A stretch of DNA of 64,000 nucleotides from Maricaulis maris_C (GCF_049116555.1 NZ_JAGDYT010000001.1:927054-991053); one strand, 5' to 3'. Positions 43,290 to 53,069 are shown, counted from the stretch's first letter. Notes: generated by a model not told the origin, from the letters alone. Numbers and translations are program-made.

Positions 43290-44426
43290 ATGTCATTATA
43301 CAAGCGGCGCATGGGCGCTGGCAGCGCAGTTGGACTGGCCGCTATCCTGGTCGCCCTGATGGTCTTCGGCGTCACGGCGCTGAGGGCTGAGGCCAATTTC
43401 ACTGCGGCCGCGCCGGCGCCAATGAGCGTTTCCGTCCTGCGCGCGGACTATGACCCTGACGCCAGGATTGCCGAATTCTTCCCGGGTCTGATCACCGCTC
43501 GCCGTGAAAGTGCACTGGGCTTCGAGCGCGCGGGGCGTATTGATCGCATCAATGTGGATGTCGGCGACCGGGTGCAGGCCGGTGACCTTCTGGCCCGTCT
43601 CGATGTGCGTGCCGTGGAAGCCCAGATCGCCGCCGCGGACGCCCAGACAGCCGAGGCGGCTGCCCAGACTGCGCTGGCCAGCGAAACAGAAAGCCGCCAA
43701 TCTCAGCTGCTCGAGCGCGGTCATATCTCCCAGCAACGTTTTGATGAGGTGCGAACCTCGACCCGGGCGGCGCTCGCCCGACAGAACGCTGCCGCTGCGG
43801 CGGCTGACGCGCTGCGTGTCCAGCTCGACCTCTCGGTCATCACGGCGCCTTTTGATGGTGTGGTGACCGCACGGCGGGCCGATGAAGGGGCGATCGCCTC
43901 GCCCGGCCAGCCCTTGCTTGAGCTGGTCGAACTCGATTCCCTGGAAGTCCGGGTCGGCCTGCCCCAGTCGGTCGCGGCCGGTTATGCGCGCGATGATATT
44001 GTCGCCTTTCAGGTCGACAGCCAGATCGCGCCGGTCGCCGCCCGTTTCCGCGCCTCGTCCAGCGTCGTGGATCGCCAGACCCGCACGGTCACAGCGGTCT
44101 TTGACCTGGAAGCCGGCCAGGCGGTCGCCGCTGGCCAGATCGTCCGCCTGGCGGTCGAAACGCCCATTATTGCCGAAGGATTCTGGGTTCCCACCGCGGC
44201 GCTGGCTGAAGGCCGCCGCGGCTTGTGGTCAATCTATGTCCTCACACCGGAAGACGATGCCTACACACTCCAGCCGCGCGTTGTTGAAACGGTGCGGATC
44301 GAGGCCGAGCGCGTCTTTGTGCGCGGAGCCGTCGATGATGGCGAGCTCCTGCTGGCCTCCGGCCTGCAACGCATCACACCCGGCCAGCGGGTGCTGCCTG
44401 CCGTACAGGAAAGCCGGGCGCAATGA
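43290..44426 (+). CDS. RND efflux pump periplasmic adaptor (membrane fusion protein)
   Basis: This 378-residue adaptor has an N-terminal membrane anchor (residues 13-31), then a barrel-sandwich/lipoyl domain (ALGFERAGRIDRINVDVGDRVQAGDLLARLD), an alpha-hairpin rich in Ala/Gln (about residues 110-175), the second lipoyl half (ITAPFDGVVTARRADEGAIASPGQPLLELV), and beta-barrel and proximal domains. It links the inner-membrane pump to an outer-membrane channel. Its stop overlaps the pump start by 4 bp (ATGA). No outer-membrane factor is encoded nearby. Confidence 0.93.
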   Translation: MSLYKRRMGAGSAVGLAAILVALMVFGVTALRAEANFTAAAPAPMSVSVLRADYDPDARIAEFFPGLITARRESALGFERAGRIDRINVDVGDRVQAGDLLARLDVRAVEAQIAAADAQTAEAAAQTALASETESRQSQLLERGHISQQRFDEVRTSTRAALARQNAAAAAADALRVQLDLSVITAPFDGVVTARRADEGAIASPGQPLLELVELDSLEVRVGLPQSVAAGYARDDIVAFQVDSQIAPVAARFRASSSVVDRQTRTVTAVFDLEAGQAVAAGQIVRLAVETPIIAEGFWVPTAALAEGRRGLWSIYVLTPEDDAYTLQPRVVETVRIEAERVFVRGAVDDGELLLASGLQRITPGQRVLPAVQESRAQ

Positions 44427-47400
44427 GCACGCTCTTCTATCGTTATTCGCGACTGACCGCGCTCGCTGTCATCCTGCTGATCGCAGCCGGTTTCGGCGCC
44501 TTGCTCTCGCTCGGCCGCCAGGAAGACCCGTCGCTGACCGAGCGTTTCGGGCTGGTTGTGACGGCCTTCCCCGGGGCATCGGCTGAACGTGTCGAGGCGC
44601 TGGTCACCGAGCCGCTCGAGAACGCCATTCATGAATTGGCGGAGATCAATACGACCAGTTCGAATTCGCGCTCCGGCATTTCGGTCATCCAGCTGCAGAT
44701 CCGGGAAGATCTCAATGCGACCCAGGTCAATCAGGCCTGGACGCAGATCCGCGAACAGGTCGAGAGCGTCCGGCCCAGTCTGCCGCCGGGCGTGATCGCC
44801 CCGGATGTTCGCCGCCAATATCTCGGCGCCGCGACCATGATTGTCTCGCTGAATTGGGGTGAGAGCGGCGAAGAGAACCTCGCCATCCTGTCTCGCCTGG
44901 CGACCGATCTGGAATCGCAATTGCGCAATATGAGCGGGACCGAGGAGACGGCCATTTTCGGTGAGGTCGAGGAGGAGATCCGAATCCTTGCCGATCCGGA
45001 TACGCTCGCCGCTGTCGGCCTGACCATGGCTGACCTCGCGCGCCTCACTGCCAGTGCCGACGCCAAATCGCCCGCCGGCGAATTGCGCGCCGGTGGAACA
45101 GATCTCAATGTCGAGATTGCCGGCGAATTCGACGGGCTGGATCGCATCCGCGCGATCGCGCTGGGTGAGGGGCCGGATGGTGAGTTCATTCGCGTCGGCG
45201 ATGTCGCCGAGGTCGAAAAAGGGGCGCGCACCCCGGCCGAGGCGATCGCGACGACCCATGGACGGCGCTCCGTCTTTGTTGCGGCCTATCTTCAGCCGGA
45301 GCTGCGGGTGGACACATGGTCGGCGTCTGCCGATGCCGTTGTCGCTGATTTTGCCGCTTCGGTGCCGGGTGTGCAGGTCGAAACGATTTTTCGCCAGGCC
45401 GACTATGTCGACACCCGCCTGAGCGGGCTGGCGCGGGATCTCGGCTATTCGGCGCTGATCGTCTTCGCCGTTCTGTTCTTGATGATGGGCTGGCGCGCCG
45501 CCCTGATCGTCGGTTCGGCCTTGCCGCTCACCGTGCTGGCAGTCCTTTTGCTGACGCGTATCTATGACGAGCCGCTGCACCAGATGTCGGTCACCGGACT
45601 GGTCGTTGCGCTCGGACTCCTGATCGATAACGCGATTGTCGTGGTCGACGAATACCGGCTGATGCGGGCCCGGGGATCTCAGCCCCTGGAGGCCCTCGAC
45701 AAGGCCATCCGCCATCTTTTCGCGCCACTGCTTGCGTCGACACTGACGACGGTTTTCGCCTTCGCGCCGATCGCCCTGATGCCGGGCGCGGCTGGCGAGT
45801 TCATTTCCATGATCGGGATTTCCGTGATCTTCGCGGTGGTCTCCTCCTTCCTCCTTGCCATGACCGTGGTCGGGGCCTTCGCCGCCTGGTTTGATGATCC
45901 GGCCATTGCCGGTGGTCCCCGCCGTTTCTGGCGGCACGGGATCGGTGCAGGCCCGCTGGCCGGTCTCTACAGGGGTGTTCTCGATGCGGTGACACATCGC
46001 CCCTGGACCGGACTGGTCGGCGGTGTCCTTCTGCCGATTGCCGGTTTCCTGGCAGCGTCGACCCTGCCGATGCAATTCTTCCCGCCGACTGATCGGGACA
46101 TGTTCCAGCTGTCGCTCGAATTGCCGTCCTCGACCTCGATCGCGGAAACCCGTCGCCAGACCGAACGGGCGAGCGCCTTGATCGAAACCTATGAGGGCGT
46201 CGAGCGGGTCTCCTGGGTGATCGGCGAGAGTGCCCCGCGCACTTATTACAACGTGGTCGGCAACCAGTCCGGTGTGTCGAGCTATGCTGCCGGCTTCGTC
46301 CACACAGTCTCGCCCGAAGCGACGGCGCGCATCCTGCCGGACCTGCAACGGCGTGTGATGTCGGAGTTTCCCGACGCGCGGCTTTTGACCCTGCCATTTG
46401 AGCAGGGGCCACCCATCCCTGCGCCGATCGAGCTGGTTCTCGTGGGGCCGGAGCTCTCCGAGCTCAACCGGCTGGGCAATGAGATACGCTCTGTTTTGGC
46501 GCAGACTCCCACTGTTACCCATACGCTGGCCCTGCTGGAAATGGGTGAGCCGGTGGCGCGCATCATGGCCGATGAGGCGGCCGCAGAACTCGCCGGAATT
46601 CGTCTTGATGACCTCGCCAACCGGTTGCGAGGCGAATTGGACGGCGTTGTGGGCGGAAGCGTGCTGGAAGGTGTCCAGGAATTGCCGGTTCGGGTCATTG
46701 CCCGTGACTCGCGGCGCTCCAGCCTGTCAGCCGTTTCCGCCTCTCCGCTCGCCACGCAAGGGAGCGATATCCTGTCCTCCCCGATGGCGGCGCTCGGCGA
46801 TGTCGTTCTGGCCCCGCAAGTCGCGCGCATCCCCCATGAAGACGGGCGCCGGGTGAACACGATCTATGGCTATCTCGATCCCTACACCTTGCCCGCCCCG
46901 GCACTTGAACACTTCTTCTCGGCCCTCGATGAGGCCGATATCGTCCTGCCTCCGGGGTATGAATTGCAGGTGGCGGGTGAGGCCGCCGAGCGCGGCAGTG
47001 CGATGGCGGGACTGTTCGGGACGGCGCTGCCACTTCTGGTCCTGATGATTGGCTCCGTCGTGCTCGCCTTCAATTCCTTCCGTTTCGCCGGCCTGATCTT
47101 CGTTGTCGCCTTTCTCTCGGTCGGTCTCGCCATGTTCGGGGTCTGGGCATTCGGCACGCCGCTGGGATTCAATGCGATCGTCGGCGCGATGGGATTGATG
47201 GGTTTGTCGATCAATGGTGCCATTGTTGTGCTGTCGGCCCTTCGCGCCAATCCGGCCGCGATTGCGCTTGAGGCCGGCGCCGTCCAGGCAACCGTGATGG
47301 ACGCGACCCGGCATATCGTTTCCACGACGCTGACCACCATAGGCGGCTTCATTCCGCTGATCCTGTCCGGCGACAGTTTCTGGCTGCCCTTTGCCGCGGC

Positions 47401-47578
47401 AATGGTGGGGGGTGTGGCCGGATCCGCGCTCCTGGCCCTGGTGTTCGCACCGGCGGCTTTCACGCTGATGACGCGCCTTTCGCTCAAGAAGCAGCGACTG
47501 TTGGCGGCGATCCATCGCGATCAGGAGCGGGCGGCCGGGAACGCGGCGGACTTGCCCGGTCTGCCCGAACACGCCTAG
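44423..47578 (+). CDS. RND family efflux transporter, inner-membrane pump
   Basis: The 1051-residue pump has the normal length and twelve helices of AcrB-type transporters. Visible family motifs include GRQEDPSLTERFGLVVTAFPGA, ALVTEPLENAI, the TM4 proton-relay GLLIDNAIVVVDEYRL and the mirrored GLSINGAIVVLSALRANP in the second half. The pattern (one adaptor, one pump, adjacent TetR) fits drug, bile-salt or metabolite export; the substrate is unknown. It is coupled to the adaptor gene by a 4-bp overlap. Confidence 0.95.
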   Translation: MSTLFYRYSRLTALAVILLIAAGFGALLSLGRQEDPSLTERFGLVVTAFPGASAERVEALVTEPLENAIHELAEINTTSSNSRSGISVIQLQIREDLNATQVNQAWTQIREQVESVRPSLPPGVIAPDVRRQYLGAATMIVSLNWGESGEENLAILSRLATDLESQLRNMSGTEETAIFGEVEEEIRILADPDTLAAVGLTMADLARLTASADAKSPAGELRAGGTDLNVEIAGEFDGLDRIRAIALGEGPDGEFIRVGDVAEVEKGARTPAEAIATTHGRRSVFVAAYLQPELRVDTWSASADAVVADFAASVPGVQVETIFRQADYVDTRLSGLARDLGYSALIVFAVLFLMMGWRAALIVGSALPLTVLAVLLLTRIYDEPLHQMSVTGLVVALGLLIDNAIVVVDEYRLMRARGSQPLEALDKAIRHLFAPLLASTLTTVFAFAPIALMPGAAGEFISMIGISVIFAVVSSFLLAMTVVGAFAAWFDDPAIAGGPRRFWRHGIGAGPLAGLYRGVLDAVTHRPWTGLVGGVLLPIAGFLAASTLPMQFFPPTDRDMFQLSLELPSSTSIAETRRQTERASALIETYEGVERVSWVIGESAPRTYYNVVGNQSGVSSYAAGFVHTVSPEATARILPDLQRRVMSEFPDARLLTLPFEQGPPIPAPIELVLVGPELSELNRLGNEIRSVLAQTPTVTHTLALLEMGEPVARIMADEAAAELAGIRLDDLANRLRGELDGVVGGSVLEGVQELPVRVIARDSRRSSLSAVSASPLATQGSDILSSPMAALGDVVLAPQVARIPHEDGRRVNTIYGYLDPYTLPAPALEHFFSALDEADIVLPPGYELQVAGEAAERGSAMAGLFGTALPLLVLMIGSVVLAFNSFRFAGLIFVVAFLSVGLAMFGVWAFGTPLGFNAIVGAMGLMGLSINGAIVVLSALRANPAAIALEAGAVQATVMDATRHIVSTTLTTIGGFIPLILSGDSFWLPFAAAMVGGVAGSALLALVFAPAAFTLMTRLSLKKQRLLAAIHRDQERAAGNAADLPGLPEHA

Positions 47579-47614
47579 CCCTTGTGAGGAGTTGGACAGT
47601 GATGACGGTGCACC

Positions 47615-48220
47615 ATGACGCGTTCACGCGGGCCCTGGCTGGTACGAGACAGTCGCGAAATTTATCGTAATCCCTGGATCAGCCTGACCGAGCATGCGGT
47701 CACGCAGCCCGATGGCGAGCCGGGCGTCTATGGTGTTGTCGGCTTCGCCAATCTTGCGCTCGCCATCCTGCCCCTGTTTGACGATGGCCGCCTGATCCTG
47801 GTCGGTCAGCACCGGTTTCCGCAGGATCGCTATAGTTGGGAAATCCCGGAGGGCGGTGGGCCAATCGGGACCGACCCGCAGGAGGGCGCGGCCCGCGAGC
47901 TGCGCGAGGAGACCGGCTATACAGCCCGGAGCTGGCAGGAAATCCTGCGGATGGACTTGTCCAACTCGGTCACGGATGAAGCGGCAATCGGATATATCGC
48001 GACCGGACTGACCGCGGGTGAGGCCGAGCCGGACGGGACGGAAGAACTGGTCACGCGGGACATACACTTTCTTGATGCCCTCGATGAGGTGAGTTCGGGC
48101 AAGATAAGTGATGCCTTGACGGTAGCGATGCTGCTGCGGGCATACTACATGGCTCGGGAAGGCGCGCTGGACAGGGACCTGGCCGTTGCCATGCTGGACA
48201 AGGGTGCGAGGAGATCGTGA
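47615..48220 (+). CDS. NUDIX hydrolase (ADP-ribose pyrophosphatase-like)
   Basis: The 201-residue protein has the complete Nudix box, G(x5)E(x7)REUxEExGU, in GGGPIGTDPQEGAARELREETGY, which binds Mg and hydrolyses nucleoside diphosphate derivatives. The surrounding sequence (NPWISLTEH..., GQHRFPQDRYSWEIPEGG) resembles ADP-ribose/sugar-nucleotide pyrophosphatases. Its stop overlaps the next start by one base (TGATG), so it is translationally coupled to cysE. Confidence 0.93.
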   Translation: MTRSRGPWLVRDSREIYRNPWISLTEHAVTQPDGEPGVYGVVGFANLALAILPLFDDGRLILVGQHRFPQDRYSWEIPEGGGPIGTDPQEGAARELREETGYTARSWQEILRMDLSNSVTDEAAIGYIATGLTAGEAEPDGTEELVTRDIHFLDALDEVSSGKISDALTVAMLLRAYYMAREGALDRDLAVAMLDKGARRS

Positions 48221-49044
48221 TGCCACTCAGCCAAGTTGAGACCCCCATCGAGGCCCGAAAGGGTGTGGATTCCATCTGGGCGCGGTTGCGTGTTGAAGCG
48301 GCCTCGGCGGCGGCAGAGGAGCCTATCCTCGCCAGCTTCCTGAACGCAGCGATCCTGCGTCATGCCAAATTCGCGGACGCGCTGGGCTATCGCATTGCCG
48401 CCAAGCTGGCCGATGCCCAGCTTGATGCGATGCTGGCACGGGATGTCGCCGAAGAGGCCCTGGCTGGCGATCCGGACATCGTCCAGCAAGCTGCTGCCGA
48501 CATGATCGCCATTGATGAGCGTGACCCGGCCTGCCTGAGCCTTTTGCAGCCCTTCCTCTATTTCAAGGGCTATCATGCCCTGCAGGCGCATCGCGTCGCC
48601 CACTGGCTGTGGAAGGAAGGGCGCCAGACCCTGGCCTTCCATCTGCAGAGCCGCGTCGGTGAACGGTTCGGCCTCGACATCCATCCGGCGGCCCGGATCG
48701 GACGCGGCGTGATGATCGATCATGCGACCTCGGTCGTGATCGGGGAAACCGCCGTGATCGGCGATGATTGTTCGATCCTGCATGAAGTCACGCTGGGCGG
48801 AACCGGTGCTGCCCATGAGGATCGCCATCCGAAAATCGGCAAGGGCGTCCTGATCGGCGCTGGCGCGCGCGTCCTTGGCAATATCGTCGTCGGTGACGGC
48901 GCCCGCATCGCGGCTGGCTCTGTTGTCCTGGAGGCTGTCCCACCGGGCTGCACCGTGGCAGGTGTTCCGGCCAAGATTGTCGGCAGCTGCTGCGATGAGC
49001 CTGCCAAGAGCATGGACCAGAGCTTGCCGCAGGGGTCCGGCTGA
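48220..49044 (+). CDS. cysE: Serine O-acetyltransferase
   Basis: CysE makes O-acetylserine from serine and acetyl-CoA, the first step of cysteine synthesis. The 274-residue protein has the N-terminal helical domain and a left-handed beta-helix of hexapeptide repeats: GLDIHPAARIGRGVMIDHATSVVIGE and ILHEVTLGGTG, with the catalytic His/Asp, then the VPAKIVG closing segment. The ATG at 48220 overlaps the NUDIX stop and has GAGGAG upstream; a GTG one codon earlier is possible. Confidence 0.95.
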   Translation: MPLSQVETPIEARKGVDSIWARLRVEAASAAAEEPILASFLNAAILRHAKFADALGYRIAAKLADAQLDAMLARDVAEEALAGDPDIVQQAAADMIAIDERDPACLSLLQPFLYFKGYHALQAHRVAHWLWKEGRQTLAFHLQSRVGERFGLDIHPAARIGRGVMIDHATSVVIGETAVIGDDCSILHEVTLGGTGAAHEDRHPKIGKGVLIGAGARVLGNIVVGDGARIAAGSVVLEAVPPGCTVAGVPAKIVGSCCDEPAKSMDQSLPQGSG

Positions 49045-49157
49045 TGCGGCGACGCGCCTTTTGAGTGCAGGCGCGTGGGCAGCATGATACTGGACGCGCA
49101 CCCCCGTCATGGGGTTAGTAGGCGCCAACTTCGAATCCCCGACCGGAGAATGATCCC

Positions 49158-49382
49158 GTGAACAAGAACATGACCATGCTGGAAGCGGCGAAGCTTCAGC
49201 TTTTCCTGCAGACCAAGCTCAACCCGGAGATGGTCGTGCAGTGCCGCAACCGTCCGGACGAGTGCGCCGAAATCCATATTGGGGATGAGTGCCTCGGTGT
49301 CGTCTCCAAGATTATCGATGAGGGCGAGACGTCCTACTCCTTCGAGATCACCATCCTGGACATCGACCTGGAAGAGCAGTGA
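49158..49382 (+). CDS. DUF3126 family protein
   Basis: The 74-residue protein (LEAAKLQLFLQTKLNP..., ECAEIHIGDECLGVVSKIIDEGETSYSFEITILDIDL) is the conserved DUF3126 family, usual in alphaproteobacteria next to cysE. No function is known. Start is GTG at 49158 with GGAGAA upstream; the ATG four codons later is possible. It overlaps the next gene as GTGA, so it is coupled to the ABC importer genes. Confidence 0.9.
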   Translation: MNKNMTMLEAAKLQLFLQTKLNPEMVVQCRNRPDECAEIHIGDECLGVVSKIIDEGETSYSFEITILDIDLEEQ

Positions 49383-50158
49383 GCTCAGATACGTCTCTCG
49401 TTCTCGATATCCGCGCGGTCCGCAAGACCTATCATGGCGGTGTCGAGGCTGTACGAGGCGTATCGCTTGAACTCGAGGCCGGCCGGCTGCTCGTCCTCGC
49501 CGGTGCCTCGGGCTGCGGCAAGACCACATTGTTGAAATTGATCAACCGCCTGGAGGAGCCTTCAGGCGGTTCGATTTTATTCGGGGGCGAGGATATTCTC
49601 GCTCTGGACGGTGTTGCGCTACGGCGCCGCATTGGCTGGGTCATGCAGGGAGACGGGCTCTTCCCGCACATGAGCGTGCGCCGGAATGTCGGGCTGATCC
49701 CGCGTCTCGCCGGCCAGGACCCGGCCCGGGTCGAATTGCGTGTGCGTGAAATGCTCGAACTGGTCCGGCTCGACCCGGCTGAATACGGAGATCGCATGCC
49801 GGCTGAACTCTCCGGCGGTCAGCGCCAGCGGGTCGGCTTTGCCCGCGCCCTGGCCGGGAGCCCCGAACTGGTCCTGATGGACGAACCATTCAGCGCCCTC
49901 GATCCGATTACCCGCGACGCCCTGCAGCAGGACTTCAAGGCGCTTCAGGCGGAGCTCGGCTTTGCCGCCGTCATGGTCACCCACGATATGGCCGAGGCGC
50001 TTATCATGGCGCAGGACGTGGCTGTGATGCGTGCCGGACAAATCGTTCAGACGGGCAGTCCGAAAGCGCTGATGAGCGATCCGGCCGATGACTATGTGGC
50101 CGGCCTGCTCGATACCCCGCGTCGGCAAATGCGCGCGATTGCGGAGTTGGCGGGATGA
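49379..50158 (+). CDS. Betaine/choline-type ABC importer, ATP-binding protein
   Basis: The 259-residue ATPase has Walker A GASGCGKTT, Q-loop GWVMQGDGLF, signature LSGGQRQR, Walker B LVLMDEPFSALD and H-loop THDM. The sequence resembles OpuCA/OsmV-like compatible-solute importers, but no C-terminal CBS pair is present (it ends at about 259 residues). Start GTG at 49379 overlaps the DUF3126 stop; its own stop overlaps the permease start (ATGA). Imports glycine betaine or choline for osmoprotection, by family and partner. Confidence 0.93.
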   Translation: MSSDTSLVLDIRAVRKTYHGGVEAVRGVSLELEAGRLLVLAGASGCGKTTLLKLINRLEEPSGGSILFGGEDILALDGVALRRRIGWVMQGDGLFPHMSVRRNVGLIPRLAGQDPARVELRVREMLELVRLDPAEYGDRMPAELSGGQRQRVGFARALAGSPELVLMDEPFSALDPITRDALQQDFKALQAELGFAAVMVTHDMAEALIMAQDVAVMRAGQIVQTGSPKALMSDPADDYVAGLLDTPRRQMRAIAELAG

Positions 50159-51723
50159 ACGCCAATCTTGTCGAACGCTTTGCGGAACTCCCGCACCTGC
50201 TGTCAGGTCATGTCCTGTTGTCGATGAGTGCCATCCTCGTTGGCCTCGCGATCAGCCTGCCGCTTGGCATTCATGCGGCCGGTCGGCCGCGACTGGCCGG
50301 CCTCGTGCTGAATGCGGCCAGTATTGTCCAGACCATTCCCGGCCTGGCCTTGCTGGCCCTGATGGTTCCCTTGCTGGGCGGAACCATCGGTTATGCGCCG
50401 GCCTTTCTTGCCCTGATGCTCTATTCCATCCTGCCCATATTGCGGAACACGATTGTCGGATTGCAGGGTGTTGACCCGGTGGTTCGCGAGGCGGCGCGCG
50501 GGATCGGCATGACGCCGGGCGAGCGCCTCTGGCAGGTCGAGCTCCCCCTGGCCTTGCCAGTCATTGTTGCAGGCTTGCGGACTGCTGTGGTCTGGGTGGT
50601 CGGCGCCGCGACGCTCGCGACCCCGGTCGGCGCCTCCAGCCTCGGCAATTACATCTTCGCTGGCCTGCAGACGCGGAACTGGCTGTCGGTTCTGTTCGGC
50701 TGTCTCTTCGCGGCCGGCCTGGCGATCATTCTCGACCAGATGATCCGTCTGCTCGAAGTTGCGGCCCGGGCGCGCCGGCGCGGTCTCGCCGCGGGCGTCG
50801 GTGTGTCGCTGGCCATCTTGATCACGGCTTCGGTTGCACCGCGCTATATCGCTTTCGAGCCGGCCGGCCGGAACAGCGCGGTCATCGCGGGCGGCGTTGC
50901 GGACCTGGCCGACGAAACCATCGTGGTCGGTGCCAAGGCCTTCACCGAGCAATACATTCTCGGCGCCTTGCTGGAGAGCCGGATGGAGGCGGCGGGGGCT
51001 CGCATTGACCGGCGCGACAATCTGGGCTCGACCATCGCCTTCGATGCGCTGCGTACCGGAGAAATCGATGTCTATATCGACTATTCCGGCACGATCTGGG
51101 CAACGGTCATGAATCGTCCCGAGCCGATTCACCGGCACGCCATGCTCGCGGAAATGACCGGCTGGCTATGGGCCGAGCATGGCATTCTCGCGCTCGGCGG
51201 ACTTGGCTTCGAAAACGCCTATGGCTTTGCCATGTCGCGCGAGCAAGCCGCGGCGCTGGGGGTCACAAGCCTGGCCGATCTCGGGCCGCTCGCCGCGCAG
51301 ATGACCGTTGGCGGCGACGCGGAAGTCTTCTCGCGGCCGGAATGGGTGATGACCCGCGATCTTTACGGGCTGGGTGCCATGCAGACCCGCGCGATGGATG
51401 CTGCCTTCATGTATGGGGCGGTCCGGGACGGCCAGGTAGACATGATCTCGGCCTATACGACCGACGGTCGGATCGCGGCCTTTGACCTGATTGTGCTGGA
51501 TGATCCCGCGGCGGTGCTGCCGCCTTATGATGCGGTCATTCTGCTGTCACCGGACGCGGCCGCCAATCCGGCGCTCGTGGCAATCCTGGCCGAACTGGTG
51601 GGCGCGATCGATGATGACCTGATGCGCGAGGCCAACCGCCAAGTCGACCTGGACCGACAGACTCCGGACCAGGCGGCGCAATGGCTGACCGAAACACTCG
51701 AAGCCGGCGGAGCAGACCGATGA
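50155..51723 (+). CDS. Fused permease/substrate-binding protein of a betaine/choline ABC importer
   Basis: The 522-residue protein combines an inner-membrane permease (residues 1-225, five or six helices, with the EAA-like loop DPVVREAARGIGMTPGERLWQVELPLALPV) with a periplasmic OpuAC-type binding domain (from about 255, DETIVVGAKAFTEQYILGALLE, to the end). Such fusions (OpuBC/ProX-like, choline and betaine) are known. No aromatic-cage residues were verified. It is coupled to the ATPase gene upstream and to an unknown membrane protein downstream. Confidence 0.92.
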   Translation: MNANLVERFAELPHLLSGHVLLSMSAILVGLAISLPLGIHAAGRPRLAGLVLNAASIVQTIPGLALLALMVPLLGGTIGYAPAFLALMLYSILPILRNTIVGLQGVDPVVREAARGIGMTPGERLWQVELPLALPVIVAGLRTAVVWVVGAATLATPVGASSLGNYIFAGLQTRNWLSVLFGCLFAAGLAIILDQMIRLLEVAARARRRGLAAGVGVSLAILITASVAPRYIAFEPAGRNSAVIAGGVADLADETIVVGAKAFTEQYILGALLESRMEAAGARIDRRDNLGSTIAFDALRTGEIDVYIDYSGTIWATVMNRPEPIHRHAMLAEMTGWLWAEHGILALGGLGFENAYGFAMSREQAAALGVTSLADLGPLAAQMTVGGDAEVFSRPEWVMTRDLYGLGAMQTRAMDAAFMYGAVRDGQVDMISAYTTDGRIAAFDLIVLDDPAAVLPPYDAVILLSPDAAANPALVAILAELVGAIDDDLMREANRQVDLDRQTPDQAAQWLTETLEAGGADR

Positions 51724-52217
51724 GTGGATATGCCGGGGGCGGTCGCCTTCAGGACGGCGAGTGGCTGATGCGGGCCTGCCTCTATCTCAATCGCGAGCTG
51801 CCCCATGGCGCCGAACCCTATACCGAGATGACCCATCTCAATCGGGTCTGGGCTACCCAGTCGGCCGAGTTTGAGCGTCTGCTCGAGCTTGTCGATCCGG
51901 AGGGCGATATCGATCCGCGCATCATTCCGGTCCTGGCCTTTTTCGACCCGTCGGAGAACTGGCCGCTGGACATCATCCTCGCGGCGATTGCCGCCCTGGG
52001 CGTCTGGCTCTTCCTGCCGGACTGGTACGGGATCGCGGAATATGTCGCCTACCTGGCAATCGGGTGTTTCGTTGCGGTGCAGTATCTGCGGGCGCGGCGA
52101 CTTCGTCAGCGTGCGCGGGCCGAGATCATCCGCCTCGGTCTGGATCCGGATACGCGCCACCCGCTGACCCTGCGTATTCTCGTCCGCTATCGCAAACGGC
52201 CCGTGACGATCCATTGA
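51720..52217 (+). CDS. Unknown membrane protein in the betaine importer operon
   Basis: The 165-residue protein starts MSGYAGGGRLQDGEWLMR, overlapping the importer stop by 4 bp (ATGA). It has a soluble N-terminal part (about 80 residues, acidic), then two hydrophobic helices (WPLDIILAAIAALGVWLFL and GIAEYVAYLAIGCFVAVQYL), then a basic tail (RARRLRQRARAEIIR). I recognise no family. Coupling to the importer suggests an accessory or regulatory role, unproven. A terminator follows. Confidence 0.75.
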   Translation: MSGYAGGGRLQDGEWLMRACLYLNRELPHGAEPYTEMTHLNRVWATQSAEFERLLELVDPEGDIDPRIIPVLAFFDPSENWPLDIILAAIAALGVWLFLPDWYGIAEYVAYLAIGCFVAVQYLRARRLRQRARAEIIRLGLDPDTRHPLTLRILVRYRKRPVTIH

Positions 52218-52233
52218 GCCGATCGCAGACAAA

Positions 52234-52266
52234 AGGCGCGGAGCCAGCCAGCTCCGCGCCTCTTTT
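52234..52266 (+). terminator. Terminator after betaine importer operon
   Basis: An 11-bp perfect stem (52234-52244 with 52251-52261), a 6-nt loop and tcttttc follow the last gene by 16 bp. Leading A residues would give TTTT on the minus strand for the converging phoH transcript. Confidence 0.85.
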
Positions 52267-52307
52267 CATGTGGATTGTTGCGCTTTTCTATATTCGGCCC
52301 GTTGGGC

Positions 52308-53069
52308 TCAGAGCACCGTCAGCATGGTCGCGACGAGAGGGTGGCGGACGATATCTTCGGCCGCGAGACGGCAGACCGCGATATCATCGAGATCCTCCAT
52401 CTTGTCGGCAATCTGACCGAGACCGGACATTTCCGGCAGGAGGTCGGATTGGGCCGGGTCGCCCGTGACAACCATGGTCGAGTTCCAGCCCAGTCGCGTC
52501 AGCAGCATTTTGAGCTGACCGTAGGTGCAGTTCTGGGCCTCGTCGACCACGACGAAGGCGTTGTTGAGCGTGCGGCCGCGCATATAACCGATCGGCGCGA
52601 TCTCGATCAGGCCTTCGGCCATCATGGCTTTGAGTTTTTTGGGGCTGAGACGGTCGGCAAGGGCGTCGTAGAGCGGACGCAGATAGGGCGCCAGCTTCTC
52701 TTCCATGGCGCCGGGCAGGAAACCGATCGACTCCCCGGCCTCGACCGCGGGGCGGGAAAGGACAATACGGCTGACCGATCCAGCCTCCAGGGCTTCGACA
52801 CCCTTGGCGACGGCGAGGAAGGTCTTGCCGGTTCCGGCGGGCCCCAGGGCCAGCACCAGATTGTGATCATCGACCGCCTTCATCAGCTTCGCCTGCCCGT
52901 CAGAGCGTGGTTTCACATTCTTGATGAAGCGTTGATCACGCATTGGCTCCCGGGTGTCCGGTGACCAGTTGGTGCCGGGAAAGAGGGCCCGGACTTTTGT
53001 CTCTTCGGATTGGTAGTGTGCCGTATTGAATTCGGCACGCTGGCGACGCTTGACGTTACGCTTACCCAT
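52308..53069 (-). CDS. PhoH family ATPase
   Basis: This 253-residue P-loop protein has Walker A GPAGTGKTFLA, RPAVEAGESIGFLPG, Walker B FVVVDEAQNC and the TGDPAQSDLL sensor, all typical of PhoH. It is the short form without a PIN or KH domain. PhoH proteins bind ATP and are linked to phosphate or RNA metabolism, but a precise role is lacking. The ATG at 53069 has GGAGG 8 bases upstream. A terminator-like hairpin lies directly before that ribosome site. Confidence 0.92.
   Translation of the reverse strand: MGKRNVKRRQRAEFNTAHYQSEETKVRALFPGTNWSPDTREPMRDQRFIKNVKPRSDGQAKLMKAVDDHNLVLALGPAGTGKTFLAVAKGVEALEAGSVSRIVLSRPAVEAGESIGFLPGAMEEKLAPYLRPLYDALADRLSPKKLKAMMAEGLIEIAPIGYMRGRTLNNAFVVVDEAQNCTYGQLKMLLTRLGWNSTMVVTGDPAQSDLLPEMSGLGQIADKMEDLDDIAVCRLAAEDIVRHPLVATMLTVL

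Noticed and set aside
44261..46522. 753-codon minus-strand open frame inside the RND adaptor and pump genes
   Set aside because: Composition rich in Arg, Gln and His without motifs; overlaps two certain genes in antisense.
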